A stretch of 36,268 bases of DNA from Microcoleus sp. CAWBG506 (GCA_020883125.1 JAHREW010000046.1:1-36268); one strand, 5' to 3'. Positions 1 through 11,100 are shown, counted from the first letter of the stretch. A program made the numbers and translations. Notes: generated from the letters alone by a model not told the origin.

Positions 1-266
1 CTCCAACTCCGACAATAACTCCAACTCCGACAATAACTCCAACTCCAACGCCAACGCCAACTCCAACTCCGACAATAACTCCAACTCCAACGCCAACTCC
101 AACTCCGACAATAACTCCAACTCCGACAATAACTCCAACTCCAACGCCAACGCCAACTCCAACTCCGACAATAACTCCAACTCCAACGCCAACTCCAACT
201 CCGACAATAACTCCAACTCCAACGCCAACTCCAACTCCGACAATAACTCCAACTCCAACGCCAACG
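1..266 (+). repeat. Tandem Pro-Thr-coding repeat (linker)
   Basis: The sequence is built from 6-bp modules (ccaact, ccgaca, ataact, ccaacg) combined into 18-bp PTPTIT units and PTPTPT variants. All are in the frame of the protease gene. It encodes an extended low-complexity Pro/Thr linker of the kind that joins domains in secreted proteins. The array runs off the left edge, so its full length is unknown. Such arrays are prone to length change by slippage and to mis-assembly. Confidence 0.9.
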
Positions 267-3200
267 AATACAGCGCCAAAAGATTTACAATTTAGAACTT
301 TACCCCTCTATACCAAGGGTGAAAAAATTAGCTTTAGTGGCGCTAAGGTTTTTGATAATGAAGGAGTCAGCGATATTGCTAAAGTCGATTTTTGGTTCCA
401 AAAAGAAGGTGGTGAGAAGATTGAAATCGCTAATGATGTTACTCAATTCACCACTGATAGCGACGGGTTTGGCAGATTTGATTTTAGTGATAATTTGAGC
501 AGTTTAGCACCGGGTCGTTATCAATTGTCGGCGATCGCCTATGACAAAGCAGGTAGTGCTAGTCCAGTATCGAGTCAAAGGTTTGCGCTGATTAGCGATC
601 CGGGTGAAGATGGGTTGTCGGATGAAGTCAGATTGGCGATCGTTGGTTCAGCTAACCTAGAAAAATACGATCCAGAAGCACTGGCTAAAACGCGAGAATG
701 GTTGGTTTGGCTAACCCCCGGTAGTTCCTCCTCACAGTTGGCTAACAGTTTAGATGCTGTAGATTTAGGCATAGCCGGACACATTCCGAACACCTACCGC
801 TGGCAATTTCCAGAAGATGCCGATCCATTACAGGTGCAACAGTCTTTACTATCACTAAGTCGAGTGGAATTTGCTTATCCCCTTGTTCCCAGACAGCCAA
901 AATTGTTGTCCGAACCCAAGGACGAACCTTTGGTAAAAGATGGAACTCAATGGCACCTGCAAACTGGTATTAATCCAACCGCTAATGTGATGTCTGCTTG
1001 GGAGTTAGCGCGAGGGAAGGGTGTAGTTATTGGTATTGTTGATGACGGCTTTGAGTATAGCCATCCAGAATTGAGCTCTCAATATCGATCGGACCTGAGT
1101 TGGGACTTCAACGAAAATGATGCCAATCCCTCACCCACTTACCAGAGGACGGTGATTAATAAATATGCGGTGGGAAAGAAAATAACTAATTCCCCCCAGA
1201 CTACTTTCTCTATGAAAGTTCCTCTGACGGGAGTGGTAACGGACGTGAACGTTCAACTGAATATCCAGCACCCCAAAATCTCTGACTTGGAAGGATATTT
1301 GGTCAGTCCCAAAGAACCTATATTCGACCCCCTCATCTTCCCATCCTCATCGCGCAATCAGAGGCCCAGACCGGGCGATCCACCTTCCACGCCACCAGAA
1401 GTTGAACTATTCCGAAATATCGGCGGTAGTGCCAATAATTTCTCTGGCACAATATTTGATGATCAAGCAAATACACCGATCGCCACAGCGTTTTCACCCT
1501 TTACTGGCAGTTTCCAGCCACAGGGGAGTCTTGCCGACGTTAATACTGTGTTTGCACCTGGTTTTTGGCAGTTAAGGATTAACAATGAAGCACAGTTAAA
1601 CACTGGAAAACTCAATCAGTTTGGTTTGAACTTCAGTACCTACAATCCTCATGGAACATCGGTAGCAGGAGTTGCACTCGCTAATGGTTCTAATGGCTAT
1701 CAAGGTAGTGGAGTTGCCCCGGAAGCTTCCTTCGCTGGACTGCGCCTAATTGCTGATGAATTTACAGATATAAGTTTAGCGAATGCGCTGTATGACTTAT
1801 CTGGTAAAAATCGCAATCAGTCGATTGATATCTACAACAATAGTTGGAAGGAAGAGAATTGGCTGAGCGACTCCGGGCCTGGTGTGGAAGCGATGCGGAA
1901 AGGAGTCAAACTGGGGCGTGGCGGACTTGGTAATATCTATGTCTTTGGTGCTGGCAATGATGCCTTAGATGGCTGGAATGTCAACTATAACGGATTGGCT
2001 AATTCTCGCTATGCGATCGCCGTAGGTGCGATCGACAATCGGGGTTACAAATCACCTTATAGCGAACCAGGAGCCTCTTTATTAGTATCTGCATATTCGA
2101 GTGGCAACGGAATCGGCATTACCACAGCAGATATGCAGGGCACTAGGGGATACGAAGATAAAGACTATATCATTGGCTTTGGCGGAACTTCCGCAGCCGC
2201 ACCTTTCGTATCAGGAGTTGCTGCCTTGATGTTAGAAAAAAATCCTTCTTTGAGTTGGCGGGACGTGCAGCACATCTTAGTAGAAACTGCTCAGAAAAAT
2301 GATGCTTTCGATCCAGGTTGGTCTCAAAATGGAGTGGGGGCTTGGGTTAACCACAAATACGGTTTTGGGGCTGTCGATCCAGAAGCAGCGGTAAAAAAAG
2401 CGGCTAATTGGACATCTGTTGCTCAAGAAGTCAATGTGAGTTCTAACTTACAAATTGTCAAGGCAAGTATCCCTGATGGTACAGAAATAGGTTTGTCTTC
2501 ACAAGTAACAATTAATGAAGACATTAACGTCGAGAAAGTTGAAGTTTTGTTTGATGCCGTTCACAAAGATTGGGGAGATTTAACGGTAAAACTAAGATCG
2601 CCAGACGGTACAAATTCGTTTTTAGTCCAGGCATTACCTGAAGAAAGAAATTCAAACAATAACTATCAAATAAAGCCTGAATCAGCCACACCTTGGGTAT
2701 TCACTTCTAACCGCAACTGGGGAGAATCTTCTAAGGGAGAATGGACATTAGAAGTTATTGATGAAAACGGAAATGACATAAAAGGTTTCTGGGATAGTTG
2801 GCAGCTAAATATTTACGGAACCAAGCCAAATGTATCTATAGAGGCAACAGATCCGAGTGCTTCAGAAAATGGCGATCCTGGTACAGTGACTATTTCTCGG
2901 AAGGGTCAAACAAAATACGATTTGAAGGTCGATTATTTGGTGGGAGGGACTGCTAGTGCAGGTCTAGATTATCAGAGATTAAGTGGGAGTGTCACGATTC
3001 CTGCTGGCCAGTCGAGTGTAGCAATTCCGATCGCTCCAGTTGATGACAATTTAGTGGAAGGAGAGGAAACGGTAACGCTCACGTTATCAACAGGTCAAAG
3101 TTACGGTATTGGGAAAGATGGCAGTGCAACAGTGGCGATCGCAGACAATGACGAGCCACCAAATGTTGTTACCAATACCAAAGACAGCGGGCCTGGGAGT

Positions 3201-5843
3201 CTACGGGCAGTTTTAAATTGGGCTAATAGCAGCCCTGGCAAGGATACAGTTATCTTCAAGATTCCGAGTACCGATGCGGGCTACAATACCAGCACCAATG
3301 CTTTTACCATTCGGCCACTATCACCACTGCCACAGATTACCGATTCAGCGATTATTGACGGGGCAAGTCAGCCTGGATACTCAAATCGACCAATGATTGA
3401 ATTAGATGGCAGTAATGCAGGCATAGTGGATGGTTTATATATCTCTGCTGGCAACAGTACAGTCAGAGGATTAACCATCAACCGTTTTGGTGTTGACGCT
3501 ATCCGATTGACTGGCAATGGTGGCAACATCATTGAAGGAAATTTCCTTGGTACTGATGTAACTGGCACTCAGGATTTCGGCAACCGCTATAGTGGTATAT
3601 CAATCTTGAGTCCTAATAATATTATTGGTGGTAAAACGGTTAAAGCACGAAACATCATATCTGGCAATGACAATGTTGGCATTTACATTACAGAATCAAA
3701 TGCTAATAACAACCTGATTCAAGGCAACTATATCGGTAGCGATGTCACTGGAACCAAAGATTTGGGCAATACAAATAATGGTGTTGCTATTTTGAACGCA
3801 AGTAATAACACGGTTGGCGGTACAACGATTGATGCAGGGAACTTGATATTCGGCAACGGTAAAAATGGTGTCTTTGTTAACGGTTCCGGTTCCACTGGCA
3901 ATGCTGTTTTATCTAATTCCATTTCTGCGAACGATAGCTTTGGAATTGATTTGGGAGATAATGGATTAATACTGAATGATTTAGGAGACGGGGACACAGG
4001 TTCTAACAATTTACAGAATTTCCCTGAGTTGATTTCAGCTATCTCTAGCAGTGGGAATACGAGTATTAAAGGGAAGATAAATAGCACTCCCAATACTACA
4101 TTGAGAGTAGAGTTCTTTTCTAACAAGGTTTTAGATAACCCTGGTGTTGGCAATAATGGTTTGAATGGCGATGGCTATGGAGAAGGTGAGAAATTCCTGG
4201 GCTTCCAGAATGTGACGACAGATGGCAGTGGTAATGCGACTGTTGAGATTAAGTTACCGCTGGCTGTGCCCATTGGTCAATTTATTACTGCTACGGCTAC
4301 CGATCCGAAGAATAACACTTCGGAGTTTGCTAAGGGGATTGCGATCGTAGCTAATCAAGCACCCACCGAACTATTTACCGACATTAATGCTAATTTGGCA
4401 GGAGCTTACTATAGTTCAGCAGCTTGGGGAGACTATGATAATGATGGCGATCTAGATATTCTAGTGACAGGCACAAATGGTCCAAATTCTATAGCCAAAG
4501 TTTACCGAAACGATAGTGGCAATTTTACGGATATTAATGCTGCTTTGAAGGGAGTTAATAATAGTTCAATCGATTGGGGAGATTATGACAGAGATGGCGA
4601 TCTTGATATCCTTCTAACAGGTTTGGATAATACCTCAAACCCAGTCTCGAAAGTTTATCGGAACGATGGTGGTAATTTTACGGATGTCAGTGCTAACTTG
4701 CAAGGAGTTTGGGCAAGTTCAGCAAATTGGGGAGATTATGATAATGATGGTGATCTTGACATACTTCTGACAGGTTCTACAATTATTTCTGGTTCCTCTG
4801 TTAAGATTGCGAAAGTCTACCGTAATGATAGTGGTATTTTTACGGATATAGCTGCTAATTTACAGGGAGTTTGGCAGGGTTCAACAGATTGGGGAGACTA
4901 CGACAAAGACGGAGACCTTGATATTCTCATAACGGGTAATTCAGATGGTTCTTTTTCACCAGCTATCTCTAAAATTTATCGTAATGATAGTGGCAGTTTT
5001 ACCGATATAGGTGCGTCATTAACAGGCGTTTTTTCTAGTGACGCAGCTTGGGGAGACTATGACAATGACGGCGATCTCGATGTACTTTTGACTGGTTTAA
5101 CGGATAACAGTTCATCTCCTGTTGCTAAGATTTATCGTAATGATGGTGGCAGTTTCACGGAGATTAATGCAGGCTTGCAGGGAGCTTTTTATAGCTCTGT
5201 AGATTGGGGCGATTATGATAATGATGGGGACTTAGATATTCTTTTGACAGGTGCAACGCCATCCAGGGTATCAAAACTATACCGAAATGATGGTGGTAGC
5301 TTCACTGACATTAGTACCAACTTACAAGGAGTGTTTGGTAGTTCAGTAAGTTGGGGAGACTATGACAATGATAGCGACCTAGATATTCTTTTGGTTGGTA
5401 ATCAATTGGGGGTTTCATCTGGTAGCACCAAGGTTTACCGAAATAACATTTTCACTGTAAATACAGCATCCACACCACCCCTGGGGCTGATTTCTTCAGT
5501 TAATGGCAATTCTGTTATCCTAAACTGGAACCCTGCTACTGATGCTGAAACACCGCAACAAGGTTTGACATACAACCTGCGGGTAGGAACAAATCCTGGA
5601 GGTTCAGATATTATGTCTCCGATGGCGAATAGCAATGGGACGCGCAAAGTAGTTCAAATGGGCAATGTAAATCAAAAAACAAATTGGACGCTTAAAAATC
5701 TCAAACCGGGTACTTATTACTGGAGCGTACAAGCAATTGATACTTCTTTTGAAGGTTCGACCTTTGCTACTGAAGGCAGTTTTACAGTTTTAGGTGTAGG
5801 TGCAATTGGAAGTATAACTACCACAATTACAGCTATTCCTTAG
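1..5843 (+). CDS. Mosaic subtilisin-like (S8) exoprotein, 5' end missing
   Basis: The frame is open from the window edge (codons start at base 3), so this gene begins upstream; the TTG at 495 is only an internal codon. Domains in order: a Pro/Thr repeat linker (to 266), an Ig-like domain (about 270-590), and an S8 serine protease with catalytic Asp in IVDDG (about 1041), His in NPHGTS (1650-1652) and Ser in GGTSAAAP (2190-2192). A P-domain-like beta module sits between Asp and His (about 1190-1630). After the protease come a second P domain (about 2440-2820), a Calx-beta domain (2830-3150), a right-handed beta-helix region (about 3160-3950), seven VCBS/FG-GAP repeats (4374-5445) and an Fn3-like end (to about 5800). 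It is probably secreted or surface-bound, with calcium binding likely in the VCBS repeats. The substrate is unknown. It lies just upstream of a secretion gene pair; a processing role is inference. Confidence 0.9.
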   Translation, partial: PTPTITPTPTITPTPTPTPTPTPTITPTPTPTPTPTITPTPTITPTPTPTPTPTPTITPTPTPTPTPTITPTPTPTPTPTITPTPTPTNTAPKDLQFRTLPLYTKGEKISFSGAKVFDNEGVSDIAKVDFWFQKEGGEKIEIANDVTQFTTDSDGFGRFDFSDNLSSLAPGRYQLSAIAYDKAGSASPVSSQRFALISDPGEDGLSDEVRLAIVGSANLEKYDPEALAKTREWLVWLTPGSSSSQLANSLDAVDLGIAGHIPNTYRWQFPEDADPLQVQQSLLSLSRVEFAYPLVPRQPKLLSEPKDEPLVKDGTQWHLQTGINPTANVMSAWELARGKGVVIGIVDDGFEYSHPELSSQYRSDLSWDFNENDANPSPTYQRTVINKYAVGKKITNSPQTTFSMKVPLTGVVTDVNVQLNIQHPKISDLEGYLVSPKEPIFDPLIFPSSSRNQRPRPGDPPSTPPEVELFRNIGGSANNFSGTIFDDQANTPIATAFSPFTGSFQPQGSLADVNTVFAPGFWQLRINNEAQLNTGKLNQFGLNFSTYNPHGTSVAGVALANGSNGYQGSGVAPEASFAGLRLIADEFTDISLANALYDLSGKNRNQSIDIYNNSWKEENWLSDSGPGVEAMRKGVKLGRGGLGNIYVFGAGNDALDGWNVNYNGLANSRYAIAVGAIDNRGYKSPYSEPGASLLVSAYSSGNGIGITTADMQGTRGYEDKDYIIGFGGTSAAAPFVSGVAALMLEKNPSLSWRDVQHILVETAQKNDAFDPGWSQNGVGAWVNHKYGFGAVDPEAAVKKAANWTSVAQEVNVSSNLQIVKASIPDGTEIGLSSQVTINEDINVEKVEVLFDAVHKDWGDLTVKLRSPDGTNSFLVQALPEERNSNNNYQIKPESATPWVFTSNRNWGESSKGEWTLEVIDENGNDIKGFWDSWQLNIYGTKPNVSIEATDPSASENGDPGTVTISRKGQTKYDLKVDYLVGGTASAGLDYQRLSGSVTIPAGQSSVAIPIAPVDDNLVEGEETVTLTLSTGQSYGIGKDGSATVAIADNDEPPNVVTNTKDSGPGSLRAVLNWANSSPGKDTVIFKIPSTDAGYNTSTNAFTIRPLSPLPQITDSAIIDGASQPGYSNRPMIELDGSNAGIVDGLYISAGNSTVRGLTINRFGVDAIRLTGNGGNIIEGNFLGTDVTGTQDFGNRYSGISILSPNNIIGGKTVKARNIISGNDNVGIYITESNANNNLIQGNYIGSDVTGTKDLGNTNNGVAILNASNNTVGGTTIDAGNLIFGNGKNGVFVNGSGSTGNAVLSNSISANDSFGIDLGDNGLILNDLGDGDTGSNNLQNFPELISAISSSGNTSIKGKINSTPNTTLRVEFFSNKVLDNPGVGNNGLNGDGYGEGEKFLGFQNVTTDGSGNATVEIKLPLAVPIGQFITATATDPKNNTSEFAKGIAIVANQAPTELFTDINANLAGAYYSSAAWGDYDNDGDLDILVTGTNGPNSIAKVYRNDSGNFTDINAALKGVNNSSIDWGDYDRDGDLDILLTGLDNTSNPVSKVYRNDGGNFTDVSANLQGVWASSANWGDYDNDGDLDILLTGSTIISGSSVKIAKVYRNDSGIFTDIAANLQGVWQGSTDWGDYDKDGDLDILITGNSDGSFSPAISKIYRNDSGSFTDIGASLTGVFSSDAAWGDYDNDGDLDVLLTGLTDNSSSPVAKIYRNDGGSFTEINAGLQGAFYSSVDWGDYDNDGDLDILLTGATPSRVSKLYRNDGGSFTDISTNLQGVFGSSVSWGDYDNDSDLDILLVGNQLGVSSGSTKVYRNNIFTVNTASTPPLGLISSVNGNSVILNWNPATDAETPQQGLTYNLRVGTNPGGSDIMSPMANSNGTRKVVQMGNVNQKTNWTLKNLKPGTYYWSVQAIDTSFEGSTFATEGSFTVLGVGAIGSITTTITAIP
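4374..5445 (+). repeat. Seven VCBS/FG-GAP-type coding repeats
   Basis: Seven consecutive units of about 50 residues share the pattern FTDI-x-A-x-L-x-G, then [16 protein letters not shown], then KVYRNDGG. Each Asp-rich core (DxDxDGDxD) resembles a calcium-binding loop. The repeat DNA is diverged between units, so this is an old protein-level repeat and not a recent slippage array. The seventh unit has DNDSDLD in place of DNDGDLD. Confidence 0.9.
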
Positions 5844-5850
5844 AAATTTA

Positions 5851-5885
5851 TTAAGTTGACACCTATGCCATTGGTGTCAACTTAA
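5851..5885 (+). terminator. Perfect 13-bp hairpin after the protease gene
   Basis: Seven bases after the stop codon, ttaagttgacacc (5851-5863) is matched exactly by ggtgtcaacttaa (5873-5885) across a 9-base loop. Position suggests a transcript end or 3' stabiliser. No T-run follows, so it is not a canonical intrinsic terminator. Confidence 0.5.
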
Positions 5886-5926
5886 GCCTGAAAGCCGGCC
5901 AAGTCCGTTGGTTATCCCGCGAGTCC

Positions 5927-6040
5927 GACAGGGAATCAATTCCCTGTCTAATAGCGAAAGTCCTCTCAAAGAGGACTAATGAGTTCTTCAGTCCTCTTTA
6001 AGAGGACTTGCGCTTTGAGACAGGGGTTTAAACCCCTGTC
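5927..6040. repeat. Composite palindromic element (four hairpins, mirrored)
   Basis: This lies in the 435-bp gap 5844-6278, which holds no gene. Four perfect inverted repeats follow each other: 5927-5948 (gacagggaat arms), 5959-5977 and 5990-6008 (both agtcctct arms), and 6019-6040 (a 22-bp palindrome around tttaaa). The left pair and the right pair are approximate inverted copies of each other, since ccctgtct and agtcctct modules recur in mirror order. This looks like a non-coding interspersed repeat, possibly a MITE or REP-like element. Confidence 0.7.
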
Positions 6041-6133
6041 GGGCTATTGGTTCTACCTGGTTGTTGACAGCTATGGGTTCCTGGAGTGTCCCTATAATTA
6101 ATCCGGCGATGATGATATCTTCAGCTCATTGTA

Positions 6134-6162
6134 TTGTAAAATTACTAGGAATTGCGTATAAA
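6134..6162 (+). promoter_or_regulatory. Probable sigma-70-type promoter of the tpsA unit
   Basis: A -35 like ttgtaa (6134-6139), a 17-bp spacer and a -10 tataaa (6157-6162) fit the housekeeping consensus well. A start site near 6169 would place the accgggttttt inverted repeat (6169-6234) in the 5' untranslated leader of the exoprotein gene. This is prediction from sequence alone. Confidence 0.45.
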
Positions 6163-6168
6163 TACTAA

Positions 6169-6234
6169 AGAAACCGGGTTTTTCACCAGTCTTAAAGATT
6201 GGGTACGATATTTTTGTAAAAAAACCCGGTTTCT
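6169..6234. repeat. Inverted repeat agaaaccgggttttt, copy A
   Basis: Arms 6169-6183 and 6220-6234 are perfect 15-bp complements around a 36-base loop. The same arms occur at 27161-27219 with a different loop, so this is an interspersed repeat family. Here it ends 44 bases before the GTG start of the exoprotein gene and probably forms part of its leader. Confidence 0.75.
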
Positions 6235-6278
6235 GCCTCCATTTTTATCGATCGCCCCTTTTTATATCTTCCTTCCCT

Positions 6279-9203
6279 GTGAGCAATAAAACAAAAGCAA
6301 AAATATTCTGTATTGTATTTTACCTTTGTGGCTTTCCCACTTTGGCGATCGCCCAAATTGCCCCGGATGCCACTTTACCGCTCAACTCCACCGTCACCCC
6401 AGACGGCAACACTTTCAACATTGAAGGCGGCACAGAAGCAGGCCGCAATTTATTCCATAGTTTTCGGGAATTTTCCGTCCCCACCGGCGGTACAGCATTT
6501 TTCAACAATGTTGATAGCATTCAAAATATCTTCACTCGCGTCACTGGCGGGTCAATTTCTAACATTGATGGCATCCTCCAAGCCAACGGCAACGCTAACT
6601 TATTTCTCCTCAACCCCAACGGTATTATTTTTGGCCCCAACGCTAGCCTGAATATCGGTGGCTCATTTTTAGGCACTACAGCTAATAGCATCAATTTCGC
6701 AGATGGCACTTCATTCATTGCTACCAATCCCCAAACAACTCCTCTACTAACTATCAGCATTCCCACCAGCTTGCAATTTACAGGAACTCCGGCAGAGATC
6801 CGCGTTGAGGGAACTGGCCACAACTTCAGCTTAGGTAATGATGACAAAGTAGATAGGAGCGATCGCCCCGCTGGCCTTGAAGTAACAGCCGGAAACACCC
6901 TAGCGCTCATTGGGGGCAATGTCACCCTAGACGGCGGAAACCTCATAGCTGAAGGAGGGCGGATTGAGCTTTGGTCAGTCAGAAACGGTCAACTAACCTT
7001 AAATAGCAGCGGAAAGATCATAATCGAAAATGCTATACCCGCCACCGAATATGGTGATATCCAATTCACCAACGCAGCATCCGCCGACGCTAGTGGCATT
7101 GGAGGTGGAACAATTCAAGTACATGGTCGAAATGTCGCCCTGACAGGCGGTTCGGCAATGTTAAGTATCACGGAAGGATCGCAGCCAGGAGGCTCTTTAA
7201 CTGTAAACGCCTCCGATTCCCTGGAACTAATCGGCACTACAACCGAAGAACGCCCTTTTTTCCGTAGCGGCTTGCTGGCAGAAACTCAGGGTGATGGCAC
7301 TGGCAGCAATTTAAACATTGACACAGGGCGATTGACTGTTAGAGAAGGAGCCGTCGCACAAACTGCTACCTTTGGTGATGGCAATGCTGGAAATTTAACC
7401 GTCCGAGCTAGGGAACTGGTGGAACTGATCGGTCCTGTTGCCTCTGAAGTGACTGTCAACACTGGCGGTTTGTTTTCTGGAGTCACTTCAGAGGCAACGG
7501 GAAACGGAGGTAATTTAACGGTTGAAACCAGACAGTTGTTTCTGCAAGGTCAAACTGAGATTTCCAGCACTACTTTAGGTTTTGGTCGATCAGGAGATTT
7601 AACAATTAACGCCACCGATTTGGTGCAATTGTCAGGAATTAGTGGTGGTTTATTTGCCAACACCAAAGCAAATGGAAATGGAGGAAATTTAACGGTTAAT
7701 ACTAGACAGTTGATTGTCGAGGAAGGAGCTGAGATATCAACGTCTACTTTTGCCTCTGGGAATGCAGGAAATTCAATAATTCGCGTTTCTGACTCAGTGG
7801 ATGTAAGGAGCAACGGTGGCATATTCGCTCAAGTAAACAGCCAAAAACCACAACCAGGAGAAATTTTGCCACCAACAGGAAACGGAGGTAATTTGACGGT
7901 GGAAACCAGAAGGTTGACAGTGGAGGGTGGTGGCTTAATCTCCGCAACAACGCTTAGCGAAGGGTCAGGAGGAACCTTGACAGTTCGAGGTATTGGATCA
8001 GCAGAAACAGCAGCGGTGACTCCTGCGGAATTAGTGGAAGTAATCGGAACCTCGACTGACGGGAGTCCAAGCGCTTTATTTGCCAGCACACAAGCAAGTG
8101 GTGCTGGGGGCAATGTCACAATTGACGCGAGGCGGGTGGTTGTTCGGGACGGTGGACAGATAACAGCCTCTACTCTGGGTGCAGGACCAGGAGGCAGTAT
8201 CGAGGTTAGAGCTTCCGACTCGGTAGAATTGAGTGGCATTGGCAGAACAGAAACAGGTGAAGCAGTGCGGACAGAAGAAGGCGAGGTACTCCGCAGTGGT
8301 TTGTTAGCTCAGACGCGGGGCGGTTCTGGCGATGCTGGCAGTTTGAATGTCACTACTCAAAGGTTGACGGTTGAGGGGGGAGCAACACTGACAGTTAGCA
8401 GTCGGTTGGGAACAGGGACACCAGCAGCTGGCAACCTGGAGGTAACAGCCAGCAACATCAGACTAGACAGAGGAACCATTACCGCCGAAACTAGATCCGG
8501 TGACTTCGGCAATATTAACCTCCAAGTTTCAAACTTCCTACAGATGCGTAACGATAGCAATATTACTGTTGCAGCCACCGGCGATGGCATAGGTGGCAAT
8601 GTCACAATCAATACCAGAGCTTTAATTGCTGGCACTAATAGCGACATCACCGCCAATGCAGTTAACCGTGAAGCTGGCCGCGTTGAGATTACAGCCCCGG
8701 AAGGAATCTTTGGAGCCCGATCGCGCCGTGCAACAGATCCCACATCTAACCTCACTAGCGACATCACCGCCACATCCCTAGCAGGCCCGCAACTCGACGG
8801 CCAAGTGCTGCTCAATACTCCCGATATTGACCCCACCCAAGGCGTGATTCAATTACCAAGGACGATCGCGAATCCAGATGCGATCGCCCAAATTTGCCCC
8901 AATCAACGCCAACCAGGAACCGAAAAAACCTTCACCAGAATTGGGCGCGGCTTGCCAGCAAATCCGGGAGAAACAGTCAACAATGGTTCAACAGCAGTCG
9001 GTTTAGCCGATGCTGTAGCCCCTGTACAACAACGAACCAGAACTGCTCCACCCCAACAAGTTCAGCGCCCCCCTAACCGCCCTATCCTATCTGCTCAAGG
9101 TTGGGCAATTAACACCAAAGGAGAGGTTATTTTTACTGCTAATCCTGCTACTGTTAACCTCCACAGCCCAGTTCAACCTACCCGTGGTTGCTATGACCAA
9201 TAA
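6279..9203 (+). CDS. Two-partner secretion exoprotein (filamentous haemagglutinin N-terminal domain), TpsA-type
   Basis: The 974-residue protein starts at GTG 6279, with no clear Shine-Dalgarno. It has a signal peptide (hydrophobic residues about 8-24, cleavage after AIAQ). A TPS secretion domain at about 27-160 carries the hallmark NPNGI motif (residues 112-116) in LFLLNPNGIIFG. The rest is a repetitive right-handed beta-helix with recurring GNGGNLTV-type strands, each rung about 20 residues, up to about residue 790. A short tail (790-974) contains a CPNQRQ segment. It is presumably exported by the Sec system and then through the outer membrane by the adjacent TpsB. It overlaps that gene by 11 bases, a strong sign of co-expression. 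It is short for an adhesin; the final target is unknown. Confidence 0.92.
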   Translation: MSNKTKAKIFCIVFYLCGFPTLAIAQIAPDATLPLNSTVTPDGNTFNIEGGTEAGRNLFHSFREFSVPTGGTAFFNNVDSIQNIFTRVTGGSISNIDGILQANGNANLFLLNPNGIIFGPNASLNIGGSFLGTTANSINFADGTSFIATNPQTTPLLTISIPTSLQFTGTPAEIRVEGTGHNFSLGNDDKVDRSDRPAGLEVTAGNTLALIGGNVTLDGGNLIAEGGRIELWSVRNGQLTLNSSGKIIIENAIPATEYGDIQFTNAASADASGIGGGTIQVHGRNVALTGGSAMLSITEGSQPGGSLTVNASDSLELIGTTTEERPFFRSGLLAETQGDGTGSNLNIDTGRLTVREGAVAQTATFGDGNAGNLTVRARELVELIGPVASEVTVNTGGLFSGVTSEATGNGGNLTVETRQLFLQGQTEISSTTLGFGRSGDLTINATDLVQLSGISGGLFANTKANGNGGNLTVNTRQLIVEEGAEISTSTFASGNAGNSIIRVSDSVDVRSNGGIFAQVNSQKPQPGEILPPTGNGGNLTVETRRLTVEGGGLISATTLSEGSGGTLTVRGIGSAETAAVTPAELVEVIGTSTDGSPSALFASTQASGAGGNVTIDARRVVVRDGGQITASTLGAGPGGSIEVRASDSVELSGIGRTETGEAVRTEEGEVLRSGLLAQTRGGSGDAGSLNVTTQRLTVEGGATLTVSSRLGTGTPAAGNLEVTASNIRLDRGTITAETRSGDFGNINLQVSNFLQMRNDSNITVAATGDGIGGNVTINTRALIAGTNSDITANAVNREAGRVEITAPEGIFGARSRRATDPTSNLTSDITATSLAGPQLDGQVLLNTPDIDPTQGVIQLPRTIANPDAIAQICPNQRQPGTEKTFTRIGRGLPANPGETVNNGSTAVGLADAVAPVQQRTRTAPPQQVQRPPNRPILSAQGWAINTKGEVIFTANPATVNLHSPVQPTRGCYDQ

Positions 9204-11100
9204 AGGAAATCAGAAAAAGGGCGATCGCCTCCTACAAATAGCTGTGGGAATATTAGCTAATAATTGGACTGTTTTGCCCCTGAAAGCACAAACCGTCCCC
9301 CTATTTCCCGTAGAGTTCACAGCACAAACACCGATCGAAGCTCAAAGTCCTAGTCTCTCAGAACCTTTAGCACCGCAAACAGTCCCTTCCGAGCCGAATA
9401 TACCCCAGCCTAAGCCATCTCCTAGCTTAGAAAAAAGAAAAGTTCCACCTAATTCCGATACGAGTGAGGTTTATGAATGTCCGCTCTCAGTGCGATCGGC
9501 AAAACCCCAATCTCCCACAACCCAAACACCAGAAGATAACAAAACCGATGAACTAATCGAAGCAATCTCTGTTACTAATTTTCGATTCATTGGTAATACA
9601 GTTTTTAGTCAAAAAACCCTAGAACAAGAAATCATCAAGAAAATCCTCAAATTAGATAACAATACTAACAGAATCACCTTTGCTCAATTGCAGCAACTGA
9701 TTTCCGAAGTGAAAAAATTCTATAACGAGAGAGGATATATAAACTCTTTTGCCTACATTCCTAGCACTAGCGAAGAACCAAATCAAAGGTTGCAAAACCG
9801 AGGCGCTGCTGGGGAAGTTATAATTAAGATAGTCGAAGGTGGTTTAGAATCAATTCGAGTCAGAAGGCGGACGGGAAAACACCGACTCAATCTCAATTAT
9901 GTATGCAGTCGTTTGGCTCGCGCCTCCCAACCCTTACAAGTTCCTCGCCTATTAGATGCCCTGCGATTGCTCCAACTAGATCCCTTAATTAAAACTATTT
10001 CTGCTGAATTAATACAGGGTTCCGATTTCCACAGAAGTGCCCTAGAAGTTAAAATCGAGGAGGAAAAAACATTTAGTGCTGCATTACTCCTAGATAATCG
10101 ACGGGCTCCCAGCATCGGCAGTTTCCGCCGCCAATTACAACTAACTGAAGCCAACCTATTAGGAAAAGGAGATGGTTTAAGTCTAGCTTACACCAATACT
10201 GACGGTAGCAATGCTTTTGACCTCAGCTATACTTTGCCCTTAAATCCTCAGAATGGCACAATTAATTTATCAGCAGGTGTTACTGACAATCGCGTTATCG
10301 AAAAACCTTTTGAAAAAGTTGATATAACCGCAGCAGCACAATATTTTGACCTAACTTTGCGCCAACCTGTTTTGAGAAATCCCAGACAAGAATTTGCGCT
10401 AGGAGTGACAGCAACTATGCGAAAAAGTGGCACTTCCATTTTAGGGGAAGATTTTCCGCTTTCTGCGGGTGCGGATGCCAAAGGGCGCACGGCAATATCC
10501 GCAGTCAGGTTGTTTCAAGATTGGACTGTGCGGAATAATGATGAATTGTTGGCTTTGCGCTCTCAATTTAGTTTGGGATTGGGAGTGTTTAATGCTACTG
10601 TTAATAGCGAGGCTCCTGATAGCCGATTTTTGGCATGGCGGGGACAGGGACAGTGGATTCGCCGCTTCAGGAGAGACACTTTTTTGGTGGCAAAAACTGA
10701 TGTACAATTGTCGAATAGGACGCTTTTACCTCTAGAACAATTTGGGATTGGAGGTGGCAATAGTGTCAGAGGTTATCGCCAGGATATTCTGTTGGCTGAT
10801 AATGGGATTTCGGCATCGGCGGAGTTCAGGTTTCCGATTATTGGCAGGTCCGATAGAGGGTTAGGAGTTTTACAAATTGCCCCTTTTGTTGATGCTGGTA
10901 CGGTTTGGAATAGTTCGGGTATAGAGAACTCTGAGCGTCAATTGTTGCTGTCGGTTGGTACGGGTTTGCGGTGGGAATTGGGTGATACTATGTCGGCTAA
11001 TTTCTACTGGGGTATTCCTTTAGTTGATGTGAATTCGAGGGGGAGAACATGGCAAGAAAAAGGTTTACATTTTTCGATTATATCCAGGTTCTCTTTTTGA
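9193..11100 (+). CDS. TpsB-type outer-membrane transporter (ShlB/FhaC/HecB family)
   Basis: This is the outer-membrane pore that recognises and translocates the upstream exoprotein. ATG 9193 is preferred; GTG 9184 lies three codons earlier. An N-terminal export segment of modest hydrophobicity and a Pro-rich linker precede a POTRA_2 domain (about residues 125-220, VTNFRFIGNTVFS to VKIVEGG-like). The ShlB-type beta-barrel follows. The conserved VRGY motif in GGGNSVRGY is present near 10771, and the protein ends in a terminal Phe (ISRFSF), the usual signal for BAM-dependent insertion. Length near 635 residues is normal. The start lies inside the tpsA end and the 3' end overlaps the CHAT gene by 52 bases, so all three genes are probably one transcript. 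Confidence 0.93.
   Translation: MTNKGNQKKGDRLLQIAVGILANNWTVLPLKAQTVPLFPVEFTAQTPIEAQSPSLSEPLAPQTVPSEPNIPQPKPSPSLEKRKVPPNSDTSEVYECPLSVRSAKPQSPTTQTPEDNKTDELIEAISVTNFRFIGNTVFSQKTLEQEIIKKILKLDNNTNRITFAQLQQLISEVKKFYNERGYINSFAYIPSTSEEPNQRLQNRGAAGEVIIKIVEGGLESIRVRRRTGKHRLNLNYVCSRLARASQPLQVPRLLDALRLLQLDPLIKTISAELIQGSDFHRSALEVKIEEEKTFSAALLLDNRRAPSIGSFRRQLQLTEANLLGKGDGLSLAYTNTDGSNAFDLSYTLPLNPQNGTINLSAGVTDNRVIEKPFEKVDITAAAQYFDLTLRQPVLRNPRQEFALGVTATMRKSGTSILGEDFPLSAGADAKGRTAISAVRLFQDWTVRNNDELLALRSQFSLGLGVFNATVNSEAPDSRFLAWRGQGQWIRRFRRDTFLVAKTDVQLSNRTLLPLEQFGIGGGNSVRGYRQDILLADNGISASAEFRFPIIGRSDRGLGVLQIAPFVDAGTVWNSSGIENSERQLLLSVGTGLRWELGDTMSANFYWGIPLVDVNSRGRTWQEKGLHFSIISRFSF

Noticed and set aside
495..497. 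TTG at 495 as start of the protease
   Set aside because: The frame is open without interruption from base 3 and encodes the linker and Ig-like domain upstream.
8357..8836. Minus-strand ORF of 159 codons inside the exoprotein gene
   Set aside because: It is a shadow of the tpsA beta-helix frame with no family match, start signal or plausible domain.
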